Positions 1 to 7,501 of a stretch of 33,025 bases of DNA are shown piece after piece; within the stretch, counting starts at the first letter, position 1, and the number at the start of each line of letters is the position of its first letter. The stretch is from Cellulomonas sp. B6. GTDB taxonomy: Bacteria; Actinomycetota; Actinomycetes; Actinomycetales; Cellulomonadaceae. Below the pieces are notes generated by a model. It searched no databases and was not told the origin of the DNA. It worked only from the letters and a program-made list of their open reading frames with translations. The stretch spans positions 1 to 33,025 of the forward strand of contig NZ_LNTD01000099.1 of NCBI RefSeq assembly GCF_001462455.1, given 5' to 3'. The position numbers and the translations under genes were made by a program.

Positions 1-35
1 CTGCGCACCCGCGCGCTCCCCACCACCCCACCACC

Positions 36-40
36 GGAGG
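36..40 (+). promoter_or_regulatory. Ribosome binding site of the quinone reductase gene
   Basis: GGAGG lies five bases before the GTG at 46 and fixes that start. The 35 bases before it show no recognisable promoter, so transcription may begin outside the window. Confidence 0.75.
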
Positions 41-45
41 TACCC

Positions 46-687
46 GTGCACGTCCTCGTCGTCGTCGGCCACCCGCTGCCCGACTCGTTCAACCACGCCC
101 TCGCCCAGTCCTACGCCGACGCCGCCCGCGCCGCCGGCGCGCAGGTCCGCGTCCTCGACCTCGCCGCCACTCCGTTCCCCCACGACCCGCCGTCGCGGCG
201 CGCGCTCGCGGCGCACGACGGCACGACCGACCACCTCGAGCCGGAGGTCGCGGCGCTCGTCGAGCACGTGCGCTGGGCCGACCACCTGGTCGTGACGCAC
301 CCCCAGTGGTGGGGCACCTACCCGGCCGTGCTCAAGGCGTTCCTCGACCGCGTGCTGCTCGCCGGTGTCGCGTTCCGGTACACGAAGGGCCACGCGCCGC
401 GCCGGCTGCTGCGCGGACGCACCGCGCGGACGTTCATGACCATGGACTCGCCCAAGCCGTGGAACCTGCTCGCGTACCGGGACGCCGCGGGCGCCTCGCT
501 CGGCACGGCGACGCTGGCGTTCACCGGCCACCGGCTCGTGGGCCGCACGACCTTCGCCCCCGTGCGCTTCTCGACCCCCGAGCGGCGCGAGCGGTGGCTC
601 GCGACCGCAGCGCGCCTCGGCCGCCGGGACGTCGCACGCCTCACGGCACGGCACCGCGCGAGGACACCGGTCGCCGTGGCCGCCTGA
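46..687 (+). CDS. NAD(P)H-dependent quinone/flavin oxidoreductase, flavodoxin fold
   Basis: The product (213 aa) fits the Flavodoxin_2 family (NQO1/MdaB/KefF group). These cytosolic FMN or FAD enzymes move two electrons from NAD(P)H to quinones or similar acceptors. The N-terminus runs from a beta strand (HVLVVVGHP) into DSFNHALA, the usual phosphate-binding loop of the flavin site. Around residue 85 the stretch HPQWWGTYPAVLKAFLDR is the family signature next to the isoalloxazine ring. Length is normal. The GTG start has a GGAGG ribosome site five bases upstream. The gene stands alone before the photolyase gene, 108 bases away, with no sign of co-translation. Substrate cannot be read from sequence; a KefF-like role is possible but no Kef channel gene is nearby. 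Confidence 0.88.
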   Translation: MHVLVVVGHPLPDSFNHALAQSYADAARAAGAQVRVLDLAATPFPHDPPSRRALAAHDGTTDHLEPEVAALVEHVRWADHLVVTHPQWWGTYPAVLKAFLDRVLLAGVAFRYTKGHAPRRLLRGRTARTFMTMDSPKPWNLLAYRDAAGASLGTATLAFTGHRLVGRTTFAPVRFSTPERRERWLATAARLGRRDVARLTARHRARTPVAVAA

Positions 688-784
688 ACGGGGCGCACCC
701 GGCCGGCGCCACCGCCGCACGTCGCCCGCACGTCGCGCGGCAGAGGGCGCGACACCTCGCCGGGCGTGGTGCGCCGCGGCGGGT

Positions 785-790
785 TAGCGT
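785..790 (+). promoter_or_regulatory. -10 element of a probable leaderless photolyase mRNA
   Basis: TAGCGT fits the actinobacterial -10 pattern TANNNT and ends five bases before the GTG at 796. No Shine-Dalgarno sequence is present, so the transcript probably starts at or next to the start codon. Inferred from spacing. Confidence 0.55.
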
Positions 791-795
791 GCGGC

Positions 796-2175
796 GTGCC
801 GACGATCTGCTGGTTCCGCCGCGACCTGCGGCTGTCCGACCACCCCGCGCTGGTCGCGGCCGTCGAGGAGGCGCGCGCGGCCGACGACGAGGTCGTCGCG
901 CTGTACGTCGTCGATCCCGCGCTGTGGCGCTCGGCCGGTGCGCCGCGGCTCGCGTACCTCGCGGCGTCGCTGCGTGCGCTCGACGACGCGACCGGGGGCC
1001 GGCTCGTGGTGCGGCACGGCCGCGCGGACGAGGTCGTGCCGCGCGTCGCGCGCGAGACCGGCGCGACGTCGGTGCACGTCAGCGCGGCCACCGAGCCCTA
1101 CGGGCGGCGGCGCGACGACGCGGTCGAGGCCGCGCTCGGTGCCGACGTGCGCCTGGTGCGCACCGGCTGCCCGTACGCCGTCGCCCCGGGGCGGCTGAGC
1201 ACCGGGCAGGGCGGCCCGTACAAGGTGTTCACCCCGTTCCGTAACGCCTGGCTCGACCACGGCTGGCACGAGCCCGCGCCGCGCCCGCGCGACGTCCCGT
1301 GGGCGACCCTGCGCGGGGACGGCGTGCCCGACGCCCCGGCGACGGACGTCCGCCTGCCCCGCGCCGGCGAGCGCGCGGCGCGCGAGCGGTGGCGCGCGTT
1401 CGTGCGCGACGACCTCGCGGGGTACGACGTCGACCGGGACCGCCCCGACCTCGACGTGACGTCGTGGATGTCGGTGCACCTCAAGTACGGCGAGATCCAC
1501 CCGCGCACGGTCCTCGCGGACCTCGCCGAGGCCGGGCGCGGCGCGCGGGGAGCGCTCGCGACGTCGGTCGCGACGTACCGGTCGGAGATCGCGTGGCGCG
1601 AGTTCCACGCCGACGTGCTGTGGCACTCCCCCACCGCGACCCGGCGCTCGCTGCGCGAGGTCGTGCCCGCCGACGCGTGGGCCACCGGCCCCGAGGCCGA
1701 CGACGCCTTCGCGGCGTGGGCGCAGGGCCGGACCGGCTACCCGCTGGTCGACGCCGGCATGCGCCAGCTGCGCGCGCTCGGCTGGGTGCACAACCGCGTG
1801 CGCATGGTCGTCGCGTCGTTCCTCGTCAAGGACCTGCACGTCGAGTGGCAGCGCGGCGCCGACCACTTCATGGCGTGGCTCGTCGACGGCGACGTGCCGC
1901 AGAACCAGCTCAACTGGCAGTGGGTGGCGGGTACCGGGCGCGACGCGGCACCGTACTTCCGCGTGTTCAACCCGGTGACGCAGGGCCTGAAGTTCGACCC
2001 GTCGGGCGACTACGTGCGCCGCTGGGTGCCCGAGCTGCGCGACGTGCCGGGCGCGGCCGTGCACGAGCCGTGGACGCTGCCCGGCGGCCCGCCGGACGGC
2101 TACCCCGAGCGCATGGTCGACCACAAGCACGAGCGGGAGGTCGCGCTGCGCGACCACGCGCGGCGACCCGGCTGA
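796..2175 (+). CDS. phr: Deoxyribodipyrimidine photolyase (class I CPD photolyase/cryptochrome family)
   Basis: The product (459 aa) uses blue light and reduced FAD to split pyrimidine dimers in DNA. The N-terminal antenna-binding domain opens PTICWFRRDLRLSDHPAL, the family signature. The C-terminal FAD domain holds EIAWREFHADVLWH, then MRQLRALGWVHNRVRM near residue 322, and LNWQWVAGTGRDAAPYFR from about residue 372, which includes tryptophans of the electron-transfer chain. Length matches family members (about 450-480). The reading frame opens at 766, but I choose GTG 796 because homologs begin at this motif and a -10-like TAGCGT lies just before it. The gene converges with the dehydrogenase gene, and a hairpin spans its stop codon. 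Family assignment is secure; CPD specificity rather than a cryptochrome role is inferred. Confidence 0.94.
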   Translation: MPTICWFRRDLRLSDHPALVAAVEEARAADDEVVALYVVDPALWRSAGAPRLAYLAASLRALDDATGGRLVVRHGRADEVVPRVARETGATSVHVSAATEPYGRRRDDAVEAALGADVRLVRTGCPYAVAPGRLSTGQGGPYKVFTPFRNAWLDHGWHEPAPRPRDVPWATLRGDGVPDAPATDVRLPRAGERAARERWRAFVRDDLAGYDVDRDRPDLDVTSWMSVHLKYGEIHPRTVLADLAEAGRGARGALATSVATYRSEIAWREFHADVLWHSPTATRRSLREVVPADAWATGPEADDAFAAWAQGRTGYPLVDAGMRQLRALGWVHNRVRMVVASFLVKDLHVEWQRGADHFMAWLVDGDVPQNQLNWQWVAGTGRDAAPYFRVFNPVTQGLKFDPSGDYVRRWVPELRDVPGAAVHEPWTLPGGPPDGYPERMVDHKHEREVALRDHARRPG

Positions 2176-2183
2176 GCCGGGTC
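2165..2183 (+). terminator. Hairpin containing the phr stop codon
   Basis: GACCCGGC and GCCGGGTC form a perfect 8-bp stem whose three-base loop is the TGA stop of phr. There is no T-tract, as is common for actinobacterial terminators. It lies between convergent genes and could act on both strands. Confidence 0.6.
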
Positions 2184-2233
2184 CCGCGCAGGTCGTCGGC
2201 GGTCGCCGCGTCCCGGCGCACGTCCGGCGCGCC

Positions 2234-3187
2234 TCAGGTGCGCGCGACCTCGTTCACCGCCGGCTCCCCCGCGAGCAGCGCCTCGAGCTGACGGCGCACG
2301 AGCGCGGCGACCCGCGGGAACGTCGCGTCGGTGTTGCCGCCCTGGTGCGCGGTCACGAGCAGGTTCGGCGCGTGCCACAGCGGGTGGTCGGGCGGCAGCG
2401 GCTCGGGGTCGGTGACGTCGAGCGCGGCGCGCAGCCGGCCTGCCGTGAGCTCGGCCAGCAGCGCGTCGGTGTCGACGACCTTGCCGCGCGCCACGTTGAC
2501 CACCACCGCGCCGTCCTTCAGCCGCGCGAGAGCCGCGGCGTCGAGCAGGTGGTACGACGTGCGGGACAACGGGATCGCGAGCACGACGACGTCCGCGTCG
2601 GGCAACAGGTCGGGCAGCTCGTCCACGCCGTGCACGTGCCCGTCGGCGTCGTCACGCGCGGTCGAGGCGACGCGCACGAGGTCGACCTCGAAGGGCCGGA
2701 ACCGGGCGACGATCGCCCGCCCCACCGACCCCTGCCCGACGACGACCACACGCCGGTCCGCGAGCGACGGCCCGAACGGGTTGTCCCACCGCCCGTCCGC
2801 CATCGCCCGCACCGCGCGCGGCAGGTCGCGCTGCACCGCCAGCGTGAGGCCCACGGCCAGCTCGGCCGTGCCCGCGTCGTGCACGCCGCGGCCGTTGCAC
2901 AGCACGACGCCCGGCGGCAGGTGCGGCAGCGCGTGCTCGTACCCCGCGCTCGGCAGCTGCACGTACCGCAGCCGCGGCAGGTCGCGCAGCACGTCGAACC
3001 CGCCGGGCCGCACGAAGTAGTGCGGGATCACGACGAGGTCCACGGCGGCGGCCGTCGCGGGGTCGAGCGGGCCGGCCAGGTCCCAGCGGACCAGCCGAAG
3101 CCCGTCCGCGTGCGCGGCGGCGACGTCGGCGAGGCGCGCCAGCAGGTCGTCGTCCGGCACGGTCGCCGTGAGCACCCGGTCAGCCAC
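2234..3187 (-). CDS. D-2-hydroxyacid dehydrogenase (NAD-dependent)
   Basis: The product (317 aa) belongs to the D-isomer-specific 2-hydroxyacid dehydrogenases, which interconvert 2-keto acids and D-2-hydroxy acids with NAD(P)H. The Rossmann motif GQGSVG is at residues 151-156. Catalytic residues are Arg234 in NVARGKVVD, Glu262 in DPEPLPPDHPLW and His281 in TAHQGG, so the active site looks intact. Length is typical. The GTG start at 3187 overlaps the end of the upstream acetyltransferase gene by 8 bases, which suggests translational coupling. Substrate is not predictable: glyoxylate/hydroxypyruvate reductase, phosphoglycerate dehydrogenase-like and other roles all fit. It lacks the C-terminal ACT domain of many SerA proteins. 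Confidence 0.9.
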   Translation of the reverse strand: MADRVLTATVPDDDLLARLADVAAAHADGLRLVRWDLAGPLDPATAAAVDLVVIPHYFVRPGGFDVLRDLPRLRYVQLPSAGYEHALPHLPPGVVLCNGRGVHDAGTAELAVGLTLAVQRDLPRAVRAMADGRWDNPFGPSLADRRVVVVGQGSVGRAIVARFRPFEVDLVRVASTARDDADGHVHGVDELPDLLPDADVVVLAIPLSRTSYHLLDAAALARLKDGAVVVNVARGKVVDTDALLAELTAGRLRAALDVTDPEPLPPDHPLWHAPNLLVTAHQGGNTDATFPRVAALVRRQLEALLAGEPAVNEVART

Positions 3188-3728
3188 CGATGCGCCCCGC
3201 GCGGTACTCGTCCTCGAGCATCGACATCACCACGGCGTCGCAGAAGCCGTCGCCGTCGCGGAACGCGTCGCGGCGGCGGCCCTCGACGCGGAAGCCGATG
3301 TTCTCGTACAGCGACACCGCGCGCGTGTTGATGCTGAGCGCCTCGAGCTCGACGCGGTGCAGTCCGAGCCCCTCGAACGCGAACTCCAGCACGAGCTCGA
3401 TGGCCTCCGTGCCGTAGCCGCGTCCGCGGTAGACCGGGCGCATCGACAGCCGCAGGCTCGCGCAGCGCACGTCCTCGTCGACGTCCGAGAGCACGATCTC
3501 GCCCCGGAACTCGTCGTCGCCGTCGACGGTGACCGCGAAGTCGAACCGCCCCTGCGCGGCCTCGCGGCTCGCGCACCACGCGTCGACCTCGGCGCGCGTG
3601 AACGCACGGGTCGTGCCCGTGAGCCGGTTGCCCTCGGCGTCGTCGAGCATGTCCCACATCGCGTCGGCGTCGTCGGCGCGCACCGGGCGCAGCACGATCA
3701 TCTCGCCCTGGAGCGTCGGCTTCTGCAT
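3180..3728 (-). CDS. GNAT N-acetyltransferase, RimJ/RimL type
   Basis: The product (182 aa) is a cytosolic acetyl-CoA-dependent acetyltransferase. It shows the N-terminal strand EMIVLRPVRADDADAMW, the acetyl-CoA pyrophosphate loop RGRGYG at residues 101-106, and the C-terminal NTRAVSLYENIGFRVEGRRRD typical of RimJ/RimL and SpeG-like enzymes. The frame is open up to 3776, but ATG 3728 is preferred because GGAAGGG lies a few bases upstream and homologs start there. It is the first gene of a pair with the overlapping dehydrogenase gene. A hairpin and a possible -10 lie in its leader. The acceptor (protein N-terminus, antibiotic or polyamine) cannot be told. Confidence 0.88.
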   Translation of the reverse strand: MQKPTLQGEMIVLRPVRADDADAMWDMLDDAEGNRLTGTTRAFTRAEVDAWCASREAAQGRFDFAVTVDGDDEFRGEIVLSDVDEDVRCASLRLSMRPVYRGRGYGTEAIELVLEFAFEGLGLHRVELEALSINTRAVSLYENIGFRVEGRRRDAFRDGDGFCDAVVMSMLEDEYRAGRIGG

Positions 3729-3745
3729 GACAACCCTTCCGTCGC

Positions 3746-3768
3746 CGCCCGGTCGGTGCGACCGGGCG
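3746..3768 (-). terminator. Hairpin between gatB and the acetyltransferase gene
   Basis: CGCCCGGTCG and CGACCGGGCG form a perfect 10-bp stem with a GTG loop. It is about 90 bases beyond the gatB stop and 18 bases before the acetyltransferase start on the same strand. It may end the gat transcript or be a leader structure of the next gene. Confidence 0.55.
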
Positions 3769-3797
3769 CTGCGCACGTGCCCCGCGGCGTGCGTCGG

Positions 3798-3803
3798 ATC
3801 GTA
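3798..3803 (-). promoter_or_regulatory. Possible -10 element for the acetyltransferase-dehydrogenase pair
   Basis: On the minus strand TACGAT fits TANNNT. Transcription would start near 3791 and place the 3746-3768 hairpin inside a leader of about 60 bases. I find no convincing -35. Confidence 0.35.
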
Positions 3804-3856
3804 CGGACCCCGTGTGACCGAGGTGTTGCGTCCGACGCACGCCGAGGGTGTGACGC

Positions 3857-5365
3857 TCAGGCCTGCACGCGCTCCAGCACGAGCTCGCGGACGCGGCCGG
3901 CGTCGGCCTGCCCGCGGGTCGCCTTCATGACCGCACCGATGATCGCACCGACCGGCCCGAGGTTGCCCGAGCGGATCTTCTCGGCGATGTCGGGCTGCGC
4001 CGCGAGCGCCGCGTCGATCGCCTCGAGCAGCGGGCCGTCGTCCGAGACGACCTCGAGGCCGCGCGCGACGACGACCTGCTCGGGGTCGCCCTCACCGGCC
4101 AGCACACCCTCGAGCACCTGGCGCGCGAGCTTGTCGTTGATGCGGCCGGCGTCGACGAGCTGCTGCAGCGCGCCGATCTGCGCGGGCGTGATCGGCAGGT
4201 CCGCGAGCTCGACCTCCTGCTGCTTGGCCGTACGGGCGAGCTCGCCCATCCACCACTTGCGCGCCGCGGCCGGGCTCGCGCCCGCCACGACCGTGGCCTC
4301 GATGAGCTCGACCGCGCCCGCGTTGACGACGTCGCGCATCTCGGCGTCGGCGTAGCCCCACTCACCCTGCAGCCGGCGGCGGCGCGCCTGCGGCAGCTCG
4401 GGCAGCGCGGCGCGGATCTCCTCGACCCACGCACGGTCCGGCACGACCGGCACGAGGTCCGGCTCGGGGAAGTAGCGGTAGTCCTCGGCGTCGGACTTCA
4501 CGCGCCCGGCCGTCGTGATGCCGGTGTCCTCGTGCCAGTGCCGCGTCTCCTGGACGATGGCACCGCCCGCGTCGAGCACGGCCGCCTGGCGGCCGATCTC
4601 GTAGCGGACCGCGCGCTCGACGGACCGGAACGAGTTGACGTTCTTGGTCTCGGTGCGGGTCCCGAGCGGCGACGCGGGGGTCGCGCGCAGCGACACGTTG
4701 ACGTCGGCGCGCACGTTGCCGCGCTCCATGCGGGCCTCGGACACGCCGAGGGCCCGGAACAGGTCGCGCAGCGTCTGCACGTAGGCGCGCGCGACCTCGG
4801 GGGCCCGCTCGCCCGCACCCGTGATGGGCCGCGTGACGATCTCCACGAGGGGCACGCCCGCGCGGTTGTAGTCGACCAGCGAGTACTCGGCGCCGTGGAT
4901 GCGTCCGGTGGCGCCGCCGACGTGCGTGTTCTTGCCGGCGTCCTCCTCCATGTGCGCGCGCTCGATCTCGACGCGGAACGTCGTGCCGTCCTCGAGCTCG
5001 ACGTCGACGTAGCCGTCGTGCGCGATCGGCTCGTCGTACTGCGACGTCTGGAAGTTCTTCGGCACGTCCGGGTAGAAGTAGTTCTTTCGCGCGAACCGGC
5101 AGGACTGCGCGATCTCGCAGTTCAGCGCCAGGCCGATGCGGATCGCGTACTCCACCGCGGTGCCGTTGACCGCGGGCAGCGCGCCCGGCAGGCCGAGGCT
5201 CACGGGCGTGATCTGCGTGTTCGGCTCCTCGCCGAACGACTGCTCGGCGCCGTCGAACATCTTGGTCCGGGTGCCGAGCTCGACGTGCACCTCGATGCCG
5301 ATGACCGGGTCGAACCGGGCCACCGCGTCGTCGTAGTCGACCAGGTCGACGCTCGTCGTCGTCAT
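3857..5365 (-). CDS. gatB: Aspartyl/glutamyl-tRNA(Asn/Gln) amidotransferase subunit B
   Basis: The product (502 aa) is the tRNA-binding and kinase subunit of GatCAB. It activates Glu-tRNA(Gln) or Asp-tRNA(Asn) so that ammonia from GatA can amidate the amino acid. The opening [19 protein letters not shown] is the GatB signature, and [24 protein letters not shown]-like [18 protein letters not shown], and the C-terminal YqeY-like tail (residues about 350-502) follow in order. The cysteines that bind zinc in many GatB proteins are absent: the region reads [23 protein letters not shown]. The ATG at 5365 shares one base with the gatA stop (TGATG), so the two are translationally coupled. The gene ends the gatC-gatA-gatB operon. 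Confidence 0.97.
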   Translation of the reverse strand: MTTTSVDLVDYDDAVARFDPVIGIEVHVELGTRTKMFDGAEQSFGEEPNTQITPVSLGLPGALPAVNGTAVEYAIRIGLALNCEIAQSCRFARKNYFYPDVPKNFQTSQYDEPIAHDGYVDVELEDGTTFRVEIERAHMEEDAGKNTHVGGATGRIHGAEYSLVDYNRAGVPLVEIVTRPITGAGERAPEVARAYVQTLRDLFRALGVSEARMERGNVRADVNVSLRATPASPLGTRTETKNVNSFRSVERAVRYEIGRQAAVLDAGGAIVQETRHWHEDTGITTAGRVKSDAEDYRYFPEPDLVPVVPDRAWVEEIRAALPELPQARRRRLQGEWGYADAEMRDVVNAGAVELIEATVVAGASPAAARKWWMGELARTAKQQEVELADLPITPAQIGALQQLVDAGRINDKLARQVLEGVLAGEGDPEQVVVARGLEVVSDDGPLLEAIDAALAAQPDIAEKIRSGNLGPVGAIIGAVMKATRGQADAGRVRELVLERVQA

Positions 5366-6882
5366 CAGGCTGCCCCTCCGGCCAGCTCGGGGGCGCGGCC
5401 CAGCAGCGGGCCCTCCCAGCTCGTCTCGAGCAGCTGCTCGAGCGCGGCGCCCACGCGGTACAGGCGGGCGTCCTCGCGGGCGGGCGCCAGGATCTGGAAC
5501 CCGACCGGCAGCCCGTCGTCCGACAGGCCGTTCGGCAGCGACATGCCCGGCACGCCCGCGAGGTTCGCGGGGATCGTCGCGACGTCGTTGAGGTACATCG
5601 CGAGCGGGTCGTCGAGCTTCTCGCCCAGCTTGAACGCCGTGGTCGGCGCGGTGGGCGAGACGAGCACGTCGGCCTGCTCGAACGCGGCGGCGAAGTCGCG
5701 CTGGATGAGCGTGCGGACCTTCTGCGCCGAGCCGTAGTAGGCGTCGTAGTAGCCCGCGCTCAGCGCGTACGTGCCGAGGATGATGCGGCGCTTGACCTCG
5801 TCGCCGAAGCCCTGGCCGCGGGTCGCGGCCATGACGCGCTCGGCGGTCACCGGGCCCTCGGACGGCTCGACGCGCAGGCCGAACCGCATGCCGTCGAACT
5901 TCGCGAGGTTGCTCGACGCCTCGGCGGGCAGGATCAGGTAGTACGCGGCGAGCGCGTACGTGAAGTGCGGGCAGGAGACCTCGACGACCTCGGCGCCCGC
6001 CGAGCGCAGCGCGTCGAGGGACTCCTCGAACCGCGCGAGCACGCCGGGCTGGTAGCCCTCGCCCTGCAGCTCGCGGACGACGCCGACCTTGACGCCGCGC
6101 AGGTCGCCCGACGCGCCCTCGCGCGCCGCCGCGACGTAGCCCGTCGCCGGGTCGGGCAGCGACGTCGAGTCGCGCGGGTCGTGCCCGCCGATCAGCTCGT
6201 GCAGCAGCGCCGCGTCCAGCACGGTGCGCGTGCACGGCCCCGCCTGGTCGAGGCTGCTGGCCAGCGCGATCAGGCCGTACCGCGACACGCTGCCGTACGT
6301 CGGCTTGACGCCGACCGTGCCCGTGACGGCCGCGGGCTGCCGGATCGAACCGCCCGTGTCGGTGCCGATCGCGAGCGGCGCCTCGTACGCGGCGACGGCC
6401 GCGGCGGACCCGCCGCCCGAGCCGCCGGGGATCCGCTCGAGGTCCCACGGGTTGTGCGTGTTGCCGTACGCCGAGTGCTCGGTCGACGACCCCATGGCGA
6501 ACTCGTCCATGTTGGTCTTGCCGAGGACCGGCAGGCCGGCGGCCTTGATGCGCTCGACGAGCGTCGCGTCGTAGGGCGGGACCCAGCCCTCGAGGATGCG
6601 CGAGCCGGCCGTGGTCGGCAGGCCGCGGGTCACGACGACGTCCTTGACGGCGATCGGGACGCCCGCGAGCGCGTGCAGGTCGTCGCCCGCGACGCGGCGC
6701 GCGTCGACGTCGGCGGCGGTCGCCAGGGCCTCGTCGGCCGCGACGTGCAGGTAGGCGTGGACGGCGGGCTCGACGGCGGCGATCCGGTCGAGGTGGGCCT
6801 GCGTCGCCTCGACGCTCGTCACCTCGCGCGCGGTCAGGCGGTCGGCCAGCTCGGCGGCGGTCAGGCGGGTCAGGTCGGTCAC
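5365..6882 (-). CDS. gatA: Aspartyl/glutamyl-tRNA(Asn/Gln) amidotransferase subunit A
   Basis: The product (505 aa) is the glutaminase subunit of GatCAB, an amidase-signature enzyme that frees ammonia from glutamine. The Ser-cisSer-Lys triad is visible: Lys80 in PIAVKDVV, Ser155 in [10 protein letters not shown] and Ser179 in [12 protein letters not shown]. These sit one residue from the numbering I recall for Staphylococcus aureus Gat[14 protein letters not shown] at 121-133 is also classic. Length is normal. The GTG start lies one base after the gatC stop, and the gene overlaps gatB by one base. The presence of gatCAB suggests the organism makes Gln-tRNA (and perhaps Asn-tRNA) by the indirect route. 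Confidence 0.98.
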   Translation of the reverse strand: MTDLTRLTAAELADRLTAREVTSVEATQAHLDRIAAVEPAVHAYLHVAADEALATAADVDARRVAGDDLHALAGVPIAVKDVVVTRGLPTTAGSRILEGWVPPYDATLVERIKAAGLPVLGKTNMDEFAMGSSTEHSAYGNTHNPWDLERIPGGSGGGSAAAVAAYEAPLAIGTDTGGSIRQPAAVTGTVGVKPTYGSVSRYGLIALASSLDQAGPCTRTVLDAALLHELIGGHDPRDSTSLPDPATGYVAAAREGASGDLRGVKVGVVRELQGEGYQPGVLARFEESLDALRSAGAEVVEVSCPHFTYALAAYYLILPAEASSNLAKFDGMRFGLRVEPSEGPVTAERVMAATRGQGFGDEVKRRIILGTYALSAGYYDAYYGSAQKVRTLIQRDFAAAFEQADVLVSPTAPTTAFKLGEKLDDPLAMYLNDVATIPANLAGVPGMSLPNGLSDDGLPVGFQILAPAREDARLYRVGAALEQLLETSWEGPLLGRAPELAGGAA

Positions 6883-6883
6883 G

Positions 6884-7180
6884 TCACTCCTCCCCGAGGA
6901 TCTGCGGGACGAGGAACTTGCCGTCCTGCGCGGCGGGCGCCTGCGCGAGGACCTCGTCGCGGTCGAGGGGCGCGACCGGCTCGTCGGTGCGGAACACGTT
7001 GGACAGCGGCAGCGGGTGGCTCGTCGCGGGCACGTCCGGGGTGGCGACCTCGGCGACGCGCGCGACGGACTCGACGATGACGTCGAGCTCGCCCGCCAGC
7101 CGGTCGGTCTCGGCCGGTGTCAGGTCGATCCGGGCGAGCGCGGCGACACGCGCGACCTCGTCGCGGGAGAGGGTGGACAT
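6884..7180 (-). CDS. gatC: Aspartyl/glutamyl-tRNA(Asn/Gln) amidotransferase subunit C
   Basis: The product (98 aa) is the small belt subunit that wraps the GatA-GatB interface and stabilises the complex. It opens [20 protein letters not shown], has the [18 protein letters not shown] helix, and ends [14 protein letters not shown], all hallmarks of GatC. ATG 7180 is the first gene of the operon. A TAGACT hexamer ends eight bases upstream with no clear ribosome site, which suggests a leaderless or nearly leaderless mRNA. It diverges from the xylanase gene across a 321-base region. Confidence 0.96.
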   Translation of the reverse strand: MSTLSRDEVARVAALARIDLTPAETDRLAGELDVIVESVARVAEVATPDVPATSHPLPLSNVFRTDEPVAPLDRDEVLAQAPAAQDGKFLVPQILGEE

Positions 7181-7188
7181 GGTCCCGG

Positions 7189-7194
7189 AGTCTA
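7189..7194 (-). promoter_or_regulatory. -10 element of the gatCAB operon
   Basis: On the minus strand TAGACT matches TANNNT and ends eight bases before the gatC ATG. The identical hexamer lies seven bases before iscS. A start site next to the ATG is inferred. Confidence 0.55.
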
Positions 7195-7355
7195 GTCGTG
7201 GTGGGACCGCCGGCCGCAGGCCCCGCGCCGTGGCCGGGCCGCGGGGGCGGGCTGCGGCGCGGGCAGGTGGCCCGCACGGACGCGCAGACGTGTCATGTCG
7301 CCTGTGACGGGGCAGACCGCCGCAAACCGGTCGCGCGTATGCCCCGAAAGAGTCA

Positions 7356-7383
7356 TTGTCGCTGGTCAGCGCGCTTCGATAAC
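7356..7383 (+). promoter_or_regulatory. Candidate xylanase promoter
   Basis: TTGTCG (7356-7361) and GATAAC (7378-7383) resemble -35 and -10 boxes with a 16-base spacer. Transcription would start near 7390 and give a leader of about 110 bases. The -10 overlaps the operator-like palindrome, which fits repression. Confidence 0.45.
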
Positions 7384-7399
7384 GTTGTCGATACCGTTC
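7376..7399 (+). promoter_or_regulatory. LacI-type operator within a tandem 12-base repeat
   Basis: GATAACGTTGTC at 7378-7389 is a palindrome centred on CG with one mismatched pair, the usual form of LacI-family operators. The region is also two adjacent 12-base repeats, TCGATAACGTTG and TCGATACCGTTC, that match at 10 of 12 positions. A sugar-responsive repressor such as a CelR- or XylR-like LacI protein is the likely ligand by analogy with other actinobacterial glycoside hydrolase genes. The regulator is not identified. Confidence 0.5.
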
Positions 7400-7455
7400 C
7401 CCACGCCTTCCGGACGCACCGTCGCGTCCACCCGCGGCGTGGGGTGCGGCACTCC

Positions 7456-7481
7456 CCGACGAGGCAGAGCCGCCTCGTCGG
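7456..7481 (+). promoter_or_regulatory. Leader hairpin before the xylanase gene
   Basis: CCGACGAGGC and GCCTCGTCGG form a perfect 10-bp stem with a six-base loop. It ends nine bases before the GAAGGAG ribosome site, so it probably folds in the 5' leader. It could protect the mRNA or tune translation. Confidence 0.5.
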
Positions 7482-7490
7482 CATGCACGC

Positions 7491-7497
7491 GAAGGAG
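7491..7497 (+). promoter_or_regulatory. Ribosome binding site of the xylanase gene
   Basis: GAAGGAG sits four bases before ATG 7502. It decides the start: the frame is open from 7295, but only the product from 7502 begins directly with a signal peptide. Confidence 0.8.
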
Positions 7498-7501
7498 CGA
7501 C

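Larger units (their letters stand above)
7181..7501. other. Divergent gatC/xylanase intergenic region
   Basis: This 321-base region has no credible gene. Its left end carries the gatC promoter. The right two thirds hold a likely xylanase promoter, a LacI-type operator with a tandem direct repeat near 7376-7399, a leader hairpin at 7456-7481 and a ribosome site at 7491-7497. The stretch around 7340-7400 is clearly poorer in GC than the rest of the window, as expected for a regulated promoter. Confidence 0.7.

Noticed and set aside
766..795. Earlier GTG start for the photolyase gene
   Set aside because: The ten extra residues do not fit family N-termini, and the region contains the -10-like TAGCGT.
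784..2157. Long open frame antisense to the photolyase gene (457 residues)
   Set aside because: Its translation is low-complexity Arg/Ala/His-rich and matches no fold, while the plus strand encodes a clear photolyase. In DNA this GC-rich, antisense frames stay open by chance.
7295..7501. N-terminal extension of the xylanase frame
   Set aside because: The frame is open but would put about 69 residues before a clear signal peptide; the ribosome site at 7491-7497 supports ATG 7502.
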